The translations under genes were made by a program, and so were the position numbers. From positions 22,232,071 through 22,296,070 of the forward strand of contig CM060107.1 in assembly GCA_030522415.1 (NCBI GenBank): 64,000 nt of DNA, in the 5' to 3' direction. Of the stretch, positions 10,857 through 23,700 are shown piece after piece (position 1 is the first letter of the stretch; every line of letters begins with the position of its first letter). The DNA comes from Channallabes apus (Eukaryota > Chordata > Actinopteri > Siluriformes > Clariidae). Below the pieces are notes generated by a model. The model was not told the DNA's origin and did not search any database. It saw only the letters and a list, made by a program, of their open reading frames with translations.

Positions 10857-11094
10857 TTTCTTTCTTTCACAAGACTGATTTCTGACAAATAGTCATCATT
10901 AGATTAGGAGAACTGACAGGGATCATATTTATACTTTTACATTTAGCTGTTTAACCTGCTGTTAGTTTTAAGTCCGTATTCACAGACTATAGCCTGCCCT
11001 GCTGTAATGAATGTGCATCAATGCGGTAAAAAACAAACAAAAAAAAAACACTAGCATTACGTTAACTGTTGTTGTTACTTTGATGGATTCACTA

Positions 11095-11290
11095 GTGAAC
11101 TTGAATTGACTTACACTGTAAAAAATAAATAGTACATTTTACGGTAAAAAAAAACAGCAGCTGTGGTTGCCAGAATTCTACCATACAAAAAATACAGTAG
11201 CACCGTTATTGCACTGTGAAAAAAAAAATAGCTGTGGTTGCCAGAAGTTTACTGTAAACTTTTTTTTACAGATTTTACTTTTTTTTTTAT
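11095..11290. repeat. Fish 'cactgtaaaaa / ctgtggttgccagaa' repeat
   Basis: The phrase 'agctgtggttgccagaa' occurs twice (about 11160 and 11230), with ACTGTAAA-type strings and A tracts between. This pattern is common in fish as short tandem, MITE-like arrays. There is no coding potential. Confidence 0.5.
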
Positions 11291-11741
11291 GGTTTATAAC
11301 TTTATAACAACATAAACATGTTAATTAGACAAACAGTTTATTCCCTGTACCAGTGTTTCTCATTTCCCACCTTTTCTTTTTTTTTTTTTTTAATTGAACA
11401 ATTGTCATACATAAACATAACAAAAGCAACTAATTAAATGTATTATTATTACCAAATGAAAAGAAAAATGAAAAACTCCCCAAACACACACAGACACACA
11501 CACACACACACCCTGGCATCCTTCGGCTCAAACTAATCTGTGTAAATTATATTGGTCGTACATACACTCCGATGCTTGACCCAATCCAGATAATCATTCA
11601 GGCAGTACCTGTAAGCTTGTGAAATAAGCAATAAATGGTTGCCATTTGTGAAAAAAACATATTATTAGACCCTCTCAGTGTATATTTTATCTTTTCTAGC
11701 TTAAGAAAAAATTAATCTTTAATCCACTGACAGTTTGAGGG

Positions 11742-12524
11742 TCAATTAATGGACTTCCAGTGTAAAAGTATTGTACGTCTGGCCAACAAAGATGAGAAGG
11801 CGACGACATCTTTATGTGCAGAACTTAATGGAACTGAAACATCTGTAATGCCAAATTTAGCAGTTAATGGACATGGCTTCAACTGTACCACAAGTATAGT
11901 GGACATGAGATTAAAAAAACCTGTCCAAAAGTTGTGCAGGTTTGGGCACAAAAAGAACATGTGACTTAAGTTACAGGGAGAAGCATGGCACCTGTCACAT
12001 CTATCCTCAACATCAGGAAATATTTCAGCCAGTCTTGATTTGGAATAAAGGACTCTCTGCAAAACCTTAAACTGAATAAGACTGTGATGTGGACAGGAAG
12101 AGCTGGAGCGTATTCTGTCTATAGCCTTCCCCCAACATTCCTCACTCAACTGCAATCCCAGTTCATTTTCCCAAGCAGCTCTGGTTTTAGCGATTTTACA
12201 ATCACCAAAAGATAAAATAAAATTATATATTCTTGATATCACACCTCGCTGATATGGATTAAATGTGATCAGATTTTCCCAGGGCTGCTTGGGAGGTATA
12301 GAAGGAAAATTAGGAAAATGCTTGGATATAAAGTTGCGAACTTGCAGGTAACGAAAGAAATGAGCTGCAGGCAGCTCATACTCCGAGGACAGACTAGCAA
12401 AACTTTTAAATACTCCATCTTCATACAAATGATAAGAATCTGGGATGCCTTTGTCGTGCCATGATAAAAATGCTGAACCTAAAAGTGACGGGGGAAACAA
12501 ATTATTTTTATGCAATGGACCCAT
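11742..12524 (-). pseudogene. LINE ORF2 C-terminal region
   Basis: The frame contains a PELPAAHFFRYLQ-like stretch (seen as YELPAAHFFRYLQVRNF) and a Cys/His cluster (CDRCHASPCNLSHMFFLCPN), both typical of the C-terminus of L1/Tx1-clade ORF2 in fish. A stop and lost frame separate it from the RT part. Confidence 0.8.
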
Positions 12525-12689
12525 TGCTGATGCAGATCCAAATTTAAAGTGGCGTCTAAACTGATATCAAATCTTAAGTGTGTTGAGTACCACTGGGTTA
12601 TCAGTGTATTGAGCGGGTTTGATTGGAAATGAAGTGCAAAGTAGAGCTAATATACAGGATGGTTTACAAGACAGTAACTCTAATTTGAT

Positions 12690-13406
12690 TCAAATGAGTT
12701 TATCCAAAAATTTAACTTGCCGGGTACCACGTCCAAGAGTGAAATAATCAGAGCTTATATCATTTGTATGAACACTAGCTTGCGGGGATTTGTAAAGGAG
12801 GCGAATCCAAGAAGTAAATTTATCACCAAACCCAAATTTCTTTAATACTGCAAACAAGTATTCCCACTCAACCCTATCAAAAGCTTTCTCAGCATCCAGT
12901 GAGATTACAACCTCAGGAGATACAGATGTTTGTTTGGAGTAAATTATATTAAAAAGTGTACGAGTATTAAAAAACAAATGCCGTCCTATTATGCAACCGG
13001 TCTGCTCCACAGATATAACATGTGGTAAAACGTCTTCTAAACGGGATGCAATTACTTTAGCCAGAACTTTCACATCAGCATTTAGCAAAGATAATAGCCT
13101 ATATGATCCACACTGAAGGGGATCCTTTCCCTTTTTAAGAAGAAGAGCAATTGAGGCTTGGTTAAAGGTAGAAGGTAATGAGCCCTGGTCGAAGGATTCA
13201 TTGAACACACCAAGAAGCAATGGTGCCAATTTATCTATAAACTTTTGATAAAATTCAATTGGAAAACCGTCTGGGCCTGGAGCTTTATTAGACTGCATTG
13301 CCTTAATTGCAACTATGATTTCTTCAAGAGATAATGGAGAATCGAAGTCCCTTACAGATATTGTATCAATAACAGGAATATCAATACTTCGAAGGAAATC
13401 ATCCAA
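12690..13406 (-). pseudogene. LINE ORF2, first half of reverse transcriptase
   Basis: Motifs in order: SNKAPGPDGFPIEFYQKF, SYRLLSLLNADVKVLAKVIA, VEQTGCIIGRH and EVVISLDAEKAFDRVEW. The frame then runs to GRGTRQ and breaks. The conserved GCPLSP and Tyr-Ala-Asp-Asp catalytic part is absent. The frame has no endonuclease before it. Confidence 0.87.
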
Positions 13407-13487
13407 TTTTATATAATCTTTAAGGCATTCAGATTTATTTATTTTTTAATTCATTTGATTTATTTAGTTTTAATGTAGTCCTTTGCT

Positions 13488-14018
13488 TCATCTGCCGAAA
13501 GAAAATCTTTCCCTACACCATTGTAGGTTATCCTCAGCCGCGCAGAGTAAAACAGGCCGTAGCGCTTTTGCAATTTTTGCTGTGTGGTCGGGAAAAACAG
13601 AAATACTCAATTCCTTGAATTTAATCTGCCTTAACTCTCTGGCACGGCGTAAAACATCAAGGCATTCACTGTGGTAGTGGAATCTGGCCACAACAGCTCG
13701 AGGTTGTTCACCAGGCTTTGGTACAGGCGGTAGAGTACCGCGGTGAGATCTGTCTAAAGTCGGCTCCTTCTCCAGGCTAAGCGCCTCTTTAAGCAACGCA
13801 GCGACGCTAGAGGTAGTGCAGCTGTTAGGACCCTCAGGAACACAGATTATGCAAACATTATTACGACGTGATCTGGCGTCCAAATCTTCGTATTTATTAT
13901 CCATTTTAGTTAAATCTGCTGTAAGACGTTGTATCTTACTTTGCGTTGCGGTAATATCAGTACAACCGGAGAGCGAGCGCTCCATCTCACCTACGTTACC
14001 CCCCCCCCACACACACAC
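13488..14018 (-). pseudogene. LINE ORF1 remnant
   Basis: The frame holds a coiled coil (ATQSKIQRLTADLTKMDNKY) followed by DLDARSRRNNVCIICVPEG, the hallmark of L1/Tx1 ORF1 proteins (RNA-binding chaperone), and later RAVVARFHYHSECLDVLRRA. The start is uncertain because the first residues come from low-complexity DNA. Confidence 0.8.
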
Positions 14019-14020
14019 AT

Positions 14021-15369
14021 TTTCTGATAGACATACAAATTGTTATTTTGACCTTTTATTTATTTATTTATTTTTAATAGAGAGTGACTATATATAGTAT
14101 AATCTTACTCTCTCGCTGTTTTAACACAGTCTGTCTTATTGTCGGATTTCACATAGTACTGAAAAGGTAACCGCTGTGCCTGTTGTTTCCACCACGAGCA
14201 TTTTGAACGCAATTTTCCACTAATGTTAAGAAAAACACACGCGTGTTAACATTTTTTGGACCGTGAGTATCATAACGACGTTTAAAAAATAATGCCAAAT
14301 ATCTCTGACGCCCTCTAGTGGCTAACTCCGGGCAGTTTGGACCAAGTGTCATGTTAATTATTATTATTATTATTTTATATATAAATATAATTTATAATCT
14401 TAACAGTTCCATTAACAATAATCTCTCACCCTACAAAGAAATAAAAAACGCTAAATATATTAATTATTTATCCTAGCTTTCCAAACACACACACACACAC
14501 CGATCTATTTCCCTTTATGACTAAATCGGTTCTACATATTTGAAATTCCAATATATTTCCTAACACAGTAATTACAGGTACTAAAGGTAACACAAAGCAA
14601 GAAGCATTGCAAAATACCATGATAACACTGAAGAGTAAATCAATTTAAACTTCCTCAGACCCTTATGCAAATCCAGTTCAAATGCCTTAGTGCTTAGTTT
14701 TTAATTAAGGGTTGAGTTGATTGACAGCCCTGAAAGATGCACAAAATGCTCCTCCACCATTTTACAGCCATGTATTGATCTAAACATTTAATAGACCTCA
14801 AAGGAAGTATTTATTTCTATAGTAAGAGCTACATTCCAGCATGTACTCAATGTTCAATTCAGTCTGATAATTCAGATGTGGTACAGATCATGCCACATGC
14901 CACAAATTAACAGATCATTCACCCTCCATCAAGCTAGTAGTTTCTTGTATAGGTAGCCATGCTCTCATATGATTTCCTTTGACTATGACTTCTCAATGCA
15001 TCAAAGGCAACCATAACACCTAGACATATTTCATAAAACATTTGAAAATACCTATTATAATAAAGTAATTAACTATTTATACTGTCAAGCAGTGAAATTA
15101 AAATAATGTGGTTGGTTTTTCTTTTAAACATAATTAAAAAAAAAAAACAAAGACACAAATAAGGCAGAAAATAAAGTGAAATATCTCTAAAGTAGATTTA
15201 ATTTACTGCTAAAAAACAGTTTTATAAGGTTTAGCTTGGAATTTATCACAGAAAGCATTACTGGTACAGTGTGTTTAAAATAACACCTATTTTTTCTGTA
15301 TATAGTTTACTGTTTTCTGTTTAACTGCCATTTAGTTATACACACATAGACACACCTTAGTAACCCACA
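14021..15369. other. Intergenic, AT-rich
   Basis: No gene or named repeat was found apart from short CA and ATT microsatellites. The stretch 14640-15100 is complex and non-repetitive, so it could hold a non-coding regulatory element of abcc8 or ush1c. The sequence alone does not show it. Confidence 0.3.
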
Positions 15370-15455
15370 TTTGGGCATTTGGCAGACGCCCTTATCCAGA
15401 GCGACATACATTTTTATCCCATTATACATCTGAGCAGGTGAGGGTTAAGTGGTAT
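15370..15455 (-). repeat. SINE 3' fragment
   Basis: The plus strand reads GGCATTTGGCAGACGCCCTT, ATCCAGAGCGACATACAT and ATACATCTGAGCAGGTGAGG. This is the reverse complement of the 3' part of the SINE at 57868-58062. The tRNA-like head is missing. Confidence 0.75.
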
Positions 15456-15958
15456 TAATTGGAGAAAAATAATAAAGTTGAAATACGAACTTTGTTTCTG
15501 CAAATATGCCCCTCCCACTACACCTCCTCTCAGTTCACTATTTCCGTATTGGCAGAGCTGTAATCGGGTATTATGAAAAAAAAATATTAACATATAATTA
15601 ATTTTAGCTACAGTGCACTGGTACTATATGCGACCTCGCACATTTATACATGTTTACGCCTTACAGCTATTCATCTCAGCCCCTAAAGTGTACTGCAGAA
15701 AGTGTGAGGGACCATGGAAAGATCAGGCTCCGAGCTTTTGGAACAAAACCGCCCTCTGAGTCATAGTTACTCAAGCTCAGTTGCACTGAGTGAGACACTG
15801 CCACAGGAAATAGCAACATACTGTAGCTCACACCAAACACAGAAAGTATCTTCTACATCACATTCTGGGTTTGGAGGTTTGGATCCATTTTCAAGCTCAT
15901 TTATCCAGGTGTTTCAACACAACAGACAGATAAACCAGTGTCACAGGAAATATACCCT

Positions 15959-15964
15959 TTTATT
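15959..15964 (-). promoter_or_regulatory. ush1c: Candidate poly(A) signal of ush1c
   Basis: AATAAA on the minus strand lies about 230 bases after the ush1c stop codon at 16192. It is the first clear signal downstream; use of it is inferred. Confidence 0.5.
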
Positions 15965-16191
15965 GGCCATAGGAATGCTCTTGAGTTTGTGAGACTCATT
16001 ACAGAGTTTTTTTTTTTAATGTTAAATTCAAGGATTTGTTAACCATTATATTTTTCAGCTTTCCAAGCATTAAGATGGCATTACGTTATGAATACATAGT
16101 GTGTTTTATAAAATCACTTTGGGTAAAAAGTAATAGAGAATAGATTTTGCAAGAGTCTTCTGTTCCATGTTTGTCTTCTGGAAGTTAGATC

Positions 16192-16204
16192 TTAGAAGAA
16201 AGTC
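16192..16204 (-). CDS. ush1c: ush1c exon 27, terminal coding piece (13 nt coding)
   Basis: After a long T tract and GCAG, the exon reads GACTTTCTTCTAA, completing VTFF and a stop. The human a-form end is LTFF, so this short terminus is very likely real. The 3'UTR follows to about 15940. Confidence 0.88.
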
Positions 16205-17394
16205 CTGCAAAAAAAAAAAATTACAGATAATAGATTAAAGGTCATATTAGTTATAAACATTGAAAATTTTCACACTTTCACACATTTTAAGAGAAAAGTA
16301 AAGAAAATGAAGACTTTTCAGGTGCTGAAGAAGGAACACTTCAACTGCCAAGCATGTTGCTAAATGAAACTAACCCTCAAATACCATTGGATTTCAGCAG
16401 ATTTTTCTACGAACTATTCTTTTACATTTGTAAATCTACATTCTTTTGACATTCTTGCGGTAAAAGCAGGAAATAACAACATGCTGCATCAAGGGTCTGA
16501 GATCAAACCATCAACACCAACATTTCTGTATGAGTCATGACATGGAACAGTCCCTTTGAACAACATCAATCAGAAGCACTGCTAAAGGCTCTGCCTGAAA
16601 AACAGAACCATTCAGTCCCATCATTTAATCTGTAGCATAAATTAAATGATGTAAGTGGCTCTTTAAAATCATGCACATACAACTGACTAAAAGCTTCATG
16701 GATAATTTCAGACCAGGAAATCCTGAGCTGAAAATTAATCAGACAGTACACGTGGCATTCTTGACTGTCCAAGAGACCGACACATGTACATGATGCATAC
16801 TCTCACTCTAGTTTGAATGGTGCTGAAAGGGGTTACCCAGGAGTGTGTAGCTGATCAGGGAGTGGTGTGAGGTGTTTTCATCTGTAGCACATATCCCTGC
16901 CTGTACACAGAGGCACTGCCCTGGAAAACCTTTCTGTTTGCAGTAGAACTGACTGATGCTGCTTTAGGGCTGAACACGTTGCACAGGGGACAAGCACACA
17001 TTCAGCACAAACATGCCAACATTTACAGGAACCTCACTTAACATCACACAGTAAACACAGCCGTGAACGCTTGTTCCTGATGCATATTCAGATTTATCAA
17101 CGAACAAGACTGTGACTGAAAAGTTATGTGTTGGCGACATGGAAGTCACTGCAAACAGGAAAAATGGGATCAACTAATAGAATGTAAAACCTAAATTAGC
17201 TAAAAGAAGATTGAAAAGGTTTTCATCAATCTTCATTAAGCCAATTTAAATGCTCTTGATCTCATATAGGAATCATTTGTAGGGGTTGAGGAAAAATAAA
17301 TCATGAAGACAGTGTACATACACTTCATCTTCATATTCCTTCGGTGGAGAAACTGCTATGACAAGGTCAATCCAGTCCTGAGATACACACCCAT

Positions 17395-17431
<37 letters not shown>

Positions 17432-20400
17432 AAACATTTTAAATAAATACATACACATGATTTGCTTTGCATATATCTAAAACAATAATTATATCTATTG
17501 GGAAAAAATAATGTTGTGGTTTTATGTTCAATGTTTAAGTTAGAAACGAAAATTAAGATTATGAAAATCATTTAGAGTAAACTAACAAGCTTATTGATTT
17601 TCGCTTCCCTCAAGCTACTGAAATCAATTCCAATTATAGTAAACAAAATAAAACAACAGATATTTGCATAAATTCAATAAAATCATGATCGCTTGCTTTC
17701 ATCTGAATTTACAAAAGAATTGGCATTTCAGACAAAACATATATTTAATATCTTAATTCTCAACCTGACTGAACATCCATGGAGAATCTAAAATATAGTA
17801 AAAATGACTCTTCTTTAACTTTTAACCCATTTGTGTTGTGTACATTTGTGTCAGCTTCAATCCATTTTACTAAGTAAAAGTATTTAGGGACCCCTCATTG
17901 CTTCATATTTCCTTTTCAACGACCCAGACCTTCTTGTACTCTTATAAGTAATAGTTCTCCAGGCTTCCTAAAGGAATTGTTTTACACTAATGTTCAGTCT
18001 AGTCCCTGTACCTGAGTAGTTTCAGAGGGATGTGTTTTGTTTGTTAAGCCACACAATGACATATGAATCATTCAATCCTTAAAAAAAAAATCTAAATTAA
18101 GGCATGAACCAGTGAGAAACAGGTGCAGATGATCAAGTCGGTGATTAGTATAGTGGTGATGCTGAATGCTGAGATTCCTACTAAGGTTGATACATAAACA
18201 ACCAATTTTTGCAATTGTATCTTTACGCATTTTACAGCCTGTCAAAGTAATATATTTGTTTCAATTCTTAAATTTAATCTACATCACTTAAGTTAATTGG
18301 AAGAAATGAGGGTTAACTCAACACTTTTCCACAATGCTCTAATGTACATGTTTTGTACAAGAAACTGTGCTGGTATCACGGATTAAAATTTTTCAATATT
18401 CAAATATTTAAACATTCAATTTGACTCTTCCATAGTCTAAGGATATGCTTACACTCAGAACCGAGCATTTAAAAAAAGGTTGAATCCAGACAGGTAACCA
18501 AAATATGCTTGTGGATAATATCGTCGAGTTTAAATCCTCTCACCCCTCCACTGTTCCAGGCACGAGCTAGAGAGTTCTGTCCTTCAGTCAGGGTCACATC
18601 TGTCAGGATTTTTCCATTTACTGCCATGATCTCATCACCGGCTACCACTCCACCTAAGAGAGCCATTCATAAAAAAGAGCAATTAGTGACACTAATGACT
18701 AGAGTACATACGTTTACCATGATCTGATAATCAGCATGAAGCCGTGGGGATTACTGCAGTATGATATTTAAGTAATCTCACCATGCTTATCAGCTGAGCC
18801 TCCTTCATAAATATTTGAAACGACGAGTTTTCCCAGTGGAGAGTCTATCCCCCCTTCAACAGAGAGGTCCAGTGGGCCCTCCTGCACAACAAATATGACA
18901 CATAAACCCAAGCAGAATTTTTTTTTATTTCAGAAAGACATCACTGCATGATTAACTGACTTTCTCCCGCTTCATCAATTATTTTGACTTTTGAGGTTAA
19001 AATATAAAGAAACACCATGGCTACAAATATCACACTTTTAACATAATTCAAATTCAATAAATATATATATATATAGTCCCTGACAAAAGTCTTGTCGCTT
19101 ATCCATTTTGAGAAACACCTGCTATTAACCTGACTTTTAAATAATCAATTGGTTTCAGAAATAGCTCATATGAAAGCTAAAACCCTCCCAAATGATGTTT
19201 AATGCACTAAAATAAATTTGTCACAATGAAAAAAGATTTATCATTTAATGAATACAGAAAGATAAAATTTTGGCAAGACAAAAGTTTTGTCGCCTACAGA
19301 AAGTAATGTGAAAATTGAACAAATAATTTACTTCAAATACAAAAATGTGTTACATATCATAAGCGACTAAAATTTTATATCTTGTATGACTTCCATGAGC
19401 TTGAAGGGCTGCATCCATGCGGATCGGCAAGGATTCACACAATGAATCATTAGGAATAGCAAAGAAAGCAGTCTTGCATGCCTCCCAGAGTTCATCAACA
19501 TTCCTTGGTTTTGTCTTCCATGCTTCCCCTTTCATCCTACCCCAGACATGATGTTCATGTATGGTGACTGGGCTGGCCAATCCTGGATCGTCTTGATCAT
19601 CTTCGCCTTGAGGAACTTTGATATGGAGATGGAAGTATGCGATGGAGCACCATCCTGCTGTAGAATTTGGCCCCTTTTATGTTTGGGAATATAAGAGGTA
19701 GCTAAGATTTCTTGATATTTTAGACTATTGATGTTGCCTTCCACCCTGCAGATCTCTCGCACACACCCATACTGGATGTAACCCCAGACCATGATTTTTC
19801 CACCACCAAACTTCACTGTTTTCTGGGTGAATCTCGGATCCAAGCGGGCTCCAGTAGGTCTCCTGCAACATTTGCGAAGGCTGTGATGTAATTCAACAGA
19901 AGATTCATCTGAAAAATCCACCTCCTTCCACTTTTCCACCGTCCATCCTTTTGGCAGGCTGTGGGTCTTGGCAAATGCCACACGTTTTTTTAAATTTTCT
20001 TTTGTTTAGTGCTTGCTTCTGGGCACTGATTCGACCATGGAGGCCATTTCAAAACAGAATTCTAGAAGCAGTTCTGGTTGACACAGGGACTTCAGGTGAC
20101 CAGGTCGTGTGGAGCTCTACTGCAGTGGAAAATGGGCTGGCCTTGGATTTTCGAGCCAACAAATGGTCCTCCCGAGCAGTTGTCTTGCGTGGTCTGCCTG
20201 ACCTGGACTTGTCAAAAACGTCTCCAGTCTCTTTATATCTTTTTCTTATCCTCTGTACTTGACGCTGAGACACACTGAAGGTGTCTGCCATATCAGCAGT
20301 GGATCTGGTCTTCAGCCTCTTGATAATCAACACTTTAGTCTCAGGGTGAATCTTAGGCATGTTGTCAGAGGTCTGTCTTTTGTCAGTTGCAGTTGATGTG

Positions 20401-20690
20401 AAGGTCTAGTGTAATGGGCTCTTTTTATACACACCTGAAACTTAATTGATCCATTATTAGTCATACTGTAGGTGACAGGACTTATGTCTTTGCAAAAATT
20501 GACTCAATTGGCTTTACCAAGCTGTGAATATTAAAATACTTTTCAGCAGTTTAGTTTTGCACCGAAACATTATTACAAAAGCTGTTGGGATTCAAATGAG
20601 CCATTTTCTTGTAAAGAAAATTTGATTAATAATATATTGACACTTCAGGTCAATTTGTACCCAAGCGACAAGACTTTTGTCAGGGACTGA

Positions 20691-20726
<36 letters not shown>

Positions 20727-23700
20727 CATACACACACACACACACAGACACACACACACAATATTCATAATATTCAAACTAGAAGTTCAAATAACAAAAC
20801 AAAAATCATATATATTCAACTCCGAAGTCCTATTATTATGCAGGCAACAGTTCCAAGCTATGTTTATTCTCCTATCTACTGACATCTATCATGAATATTT
20901 AATAAAAAAAATCTATACAAATAAGGATTTAATGTCACCTTTTTAATTCTTAGCAGCCGTACATCTTTTCCTTCAATCTGCTCAGGGGTAAACTGTAATA
21001 TGAACACACAAATGCTGTTGACTAGGCATGTATTAAAAGTCACGGCGACAAAATAATGTAATTTTGGCTACAGTATGTGGCACAAGTTCAGTAAGCAGAA
21101 CATGCAAGCTGTACATTACCATCGAATAGGGATCAAAGTCGTCCACATATTTCTGGAAGCCCTGTTTAAATAAATAAGAGGAGACACGGATTAGGTCTCT
21201 GTGATTGCCTTATGAGGAAAAACTAAGTAAAACACAACATAACACAATTGACGGTGTATTGATTCGAGAGTGTACATGTCATTAACACTACAAGTCTGTC
21301 TCTCACTTAATCAGGAATCCTCACCTGCTTGAACCACACAAATAATCAGGCCAGCATTTAAACATTGTTCATGCTCCTAAATCAATTTCTTAGTTTGTGC
21401 GTGGACTGTTGCAGACTATAGAATTAGTTAATTCAATGTAAGTAAGGAGCACCAGTGACAACCCCTTATCTTTCTAAATCAGAAAAAAAAACATTTGTGC
21501 CTATAAAGTGTAAACAATTATGATTTTTTTTTTTATAATGAACATCTACTTGTGAAGCTACATACAATTAATTAATACAATTCTCTATGTACAGTAGACG
21601 ACAAAAATGGAAAACGAAACTTAAAGAATCGTTTGGTTGGATCACCGGAAGCTTTGTGCTGGTGTACAGAATACAAATGAACAAAAGGCAGTCACAAATG
21701 TTCACAAACAAAGAATGAATACTGCAATCTGCAACATTTACATGTTGTCATAGTGAAGGAGTGTACGTGTTTTTGTACACCCCCACACACACACACTCAC
21801 ACAGCTCAAAAAAACAAGATGAAGAAACCAGGAAATTCAGAAATGCCATACAATAATTTTTGTATGAATACAAAAAAGTAGCAAAAATTTTTTTACAATA
21901 CAAATAGATAGATTGAAATATCTTCAGGTAAGGCATGTTGTAGTAGTGATGCTCTTTGTATTCGGCTTTGCTTTGTAATATAGGAATAACATGATAAAGA
22001 TGTGGAAAAAATCTTTTGTTGCACTTCGTAACTCTTTTGTGTGGCAATTTACTAAAACTGATTCATTTAAAATACATTTTTATTTATATATGTTATTGAG
22101 GTGATAAAATGGTGCTATATTATCGTACAGGTGGTATGATCTTAATTATTCATTAGGTATACTAGTAGGTTTGTTCAGAATTGCAAAAGAGTCTGAAAAA
22201 ATATTAAATCAGGTGTTTATAAAAAAACTGATACTTATACAATTGCAGTCCAAATTGAAACAGCACTTAGGGATCATGATCATATCATATCCAGTGATCC
22301 CTGGTGATTCCCATCCCTATAAAATAGACTAAAGAATCTCAATGTCCCCATAATGTACTGTAGTAAAAAGACACTTGGCTTTATGGTCAGCACGTGTTTA
22401 CAGGGTTCAAAGAGATAAGGGTTGACAATATTATGTTTTTTTTAAAGAACCTGATCCAAGACACAGTGTGAGAGATGTAATTTATCAGTTGGCCAATAGC
22501 TCTGTGTGCTAAGACAACACAGAGTCTGCACTGTGTAAATGCCATAGCTGTTGATCACTGGGGAGGACTTTATCAATCCTAGCAACAGCGTGTAAACTCA
22601 GCTGTGGCTAGGTAAGGGAAAAAAAACAGAAATAGAAACAAAGAAAGAGGTAAGGAAGAAGAAAAGAAACAGGAAACAGTCAAAGCACTGCTGGTATATG
22701 AGAGCCTTGAGAGTATTTTTTTTGCAGAAAAATGTTGATGCATAAAATGAATTGCCTGTACTGTGCTTATTCTATTAAATTAAATTATACTATTTTCAAT
22801 ATACCATGTTACAAAACAGATCTAAACACCCAATGAGCGATCCCAGAGGATACACTGAGAAAAGAAAGCTTTGGGGAACCGGGATCAAAAGATAGAACAA
22901 GCGAGTGTTATTAATTTCCAAGTAAAAGAGAAATAACATATATAAATAAATAAATAAATATATAAGAAGAAAAAAAAAATCTTCTTATAATTTACTATGT
23001 ACACATCCCCCAAATACCAAACAGCAGCACAGCAGTAGGAAGCACTCAGAAGAAAGGAGAGAGCACTAGCCACTGGTTTTTGATTACTTGTTTCTTCTTT
23101 GACTTAAATGATGTGTTGTACACCACCATCCTCTTCAGCATCTGTGGGGACTACAATGTAGAACCAGAGGCAAAACAGTTAAAAAAAAAAAAACCACACA
23201 TATTTCTCTTTCACACACATTTATATACACATGGATGCACAGTTTGCCTCAGAGCCTACAAGACATGAAGTACTTTAGTGTCATTAAGCAAAGAAAATAC
23301 AATCCCTGGCAAAAAATTATAGAATAACTACACACATCTTTTATTTATTTTTTATTTTGTAGCAAATAAACAAATCACAAATATGACCCGTATAATTGAA
23401 TGTTCTGGCTGTCTGAATGTACACCAAGCAAATTATACCATGTTTTTTTTTATTATTATTGTTTTTATTTTATTATTTGAATCTCAGGAAATGATTAGAC
23501 TCATTATAAAAGGAAACCCACATTGAGTCTGGCAAAAGATCAGGACAGAAAACTGCAAATGCAGGATGCCTTGAAAAAAAAAAATCTACAAAATACAAAT
23601 GAAAAGTGAATGGGCAGAAACATGATCCAATATTTGACACAAGTGTGAGAAATCAGCTCAACAAAATGGGATTTATGCATAGAAAAGCCAAATGAAAACC

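Larger units (their letters stand above)
11372..14020 (-). mobile_element. L1/Tx1-type LINE with internal deletions
   Basis: This is a minus-strand non-LTR retrotransposon. A poly(A) tail (poly-T at about 11373-11392 on the plus strand) closes its 3' end. Reading from high to low coordinates there is an ORF1-like segment (13488-14018), an RT segment of ORF2 (12690-13406) and the ORF2 C-terminal region (11742-12524). The endonuclease domain and the second half of the RT palm are missing, so at least two internal deletions occurred. The 5' end fades into a C-run/CA repeat near 14000. Confidence 0.85.

Noticed and set aside
15714..15992. Plus-strand open frame of 92 codons
   Set aside because: It lies opposite the ush1c 3'UTR and has no recognisable protein features.
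17273..17571. Open frames with runs of Cys/Val (CVCVCVC)
   Set aside because: They are translations of the CA microsatellite at 17399-17427 next to ush1c exon 26.
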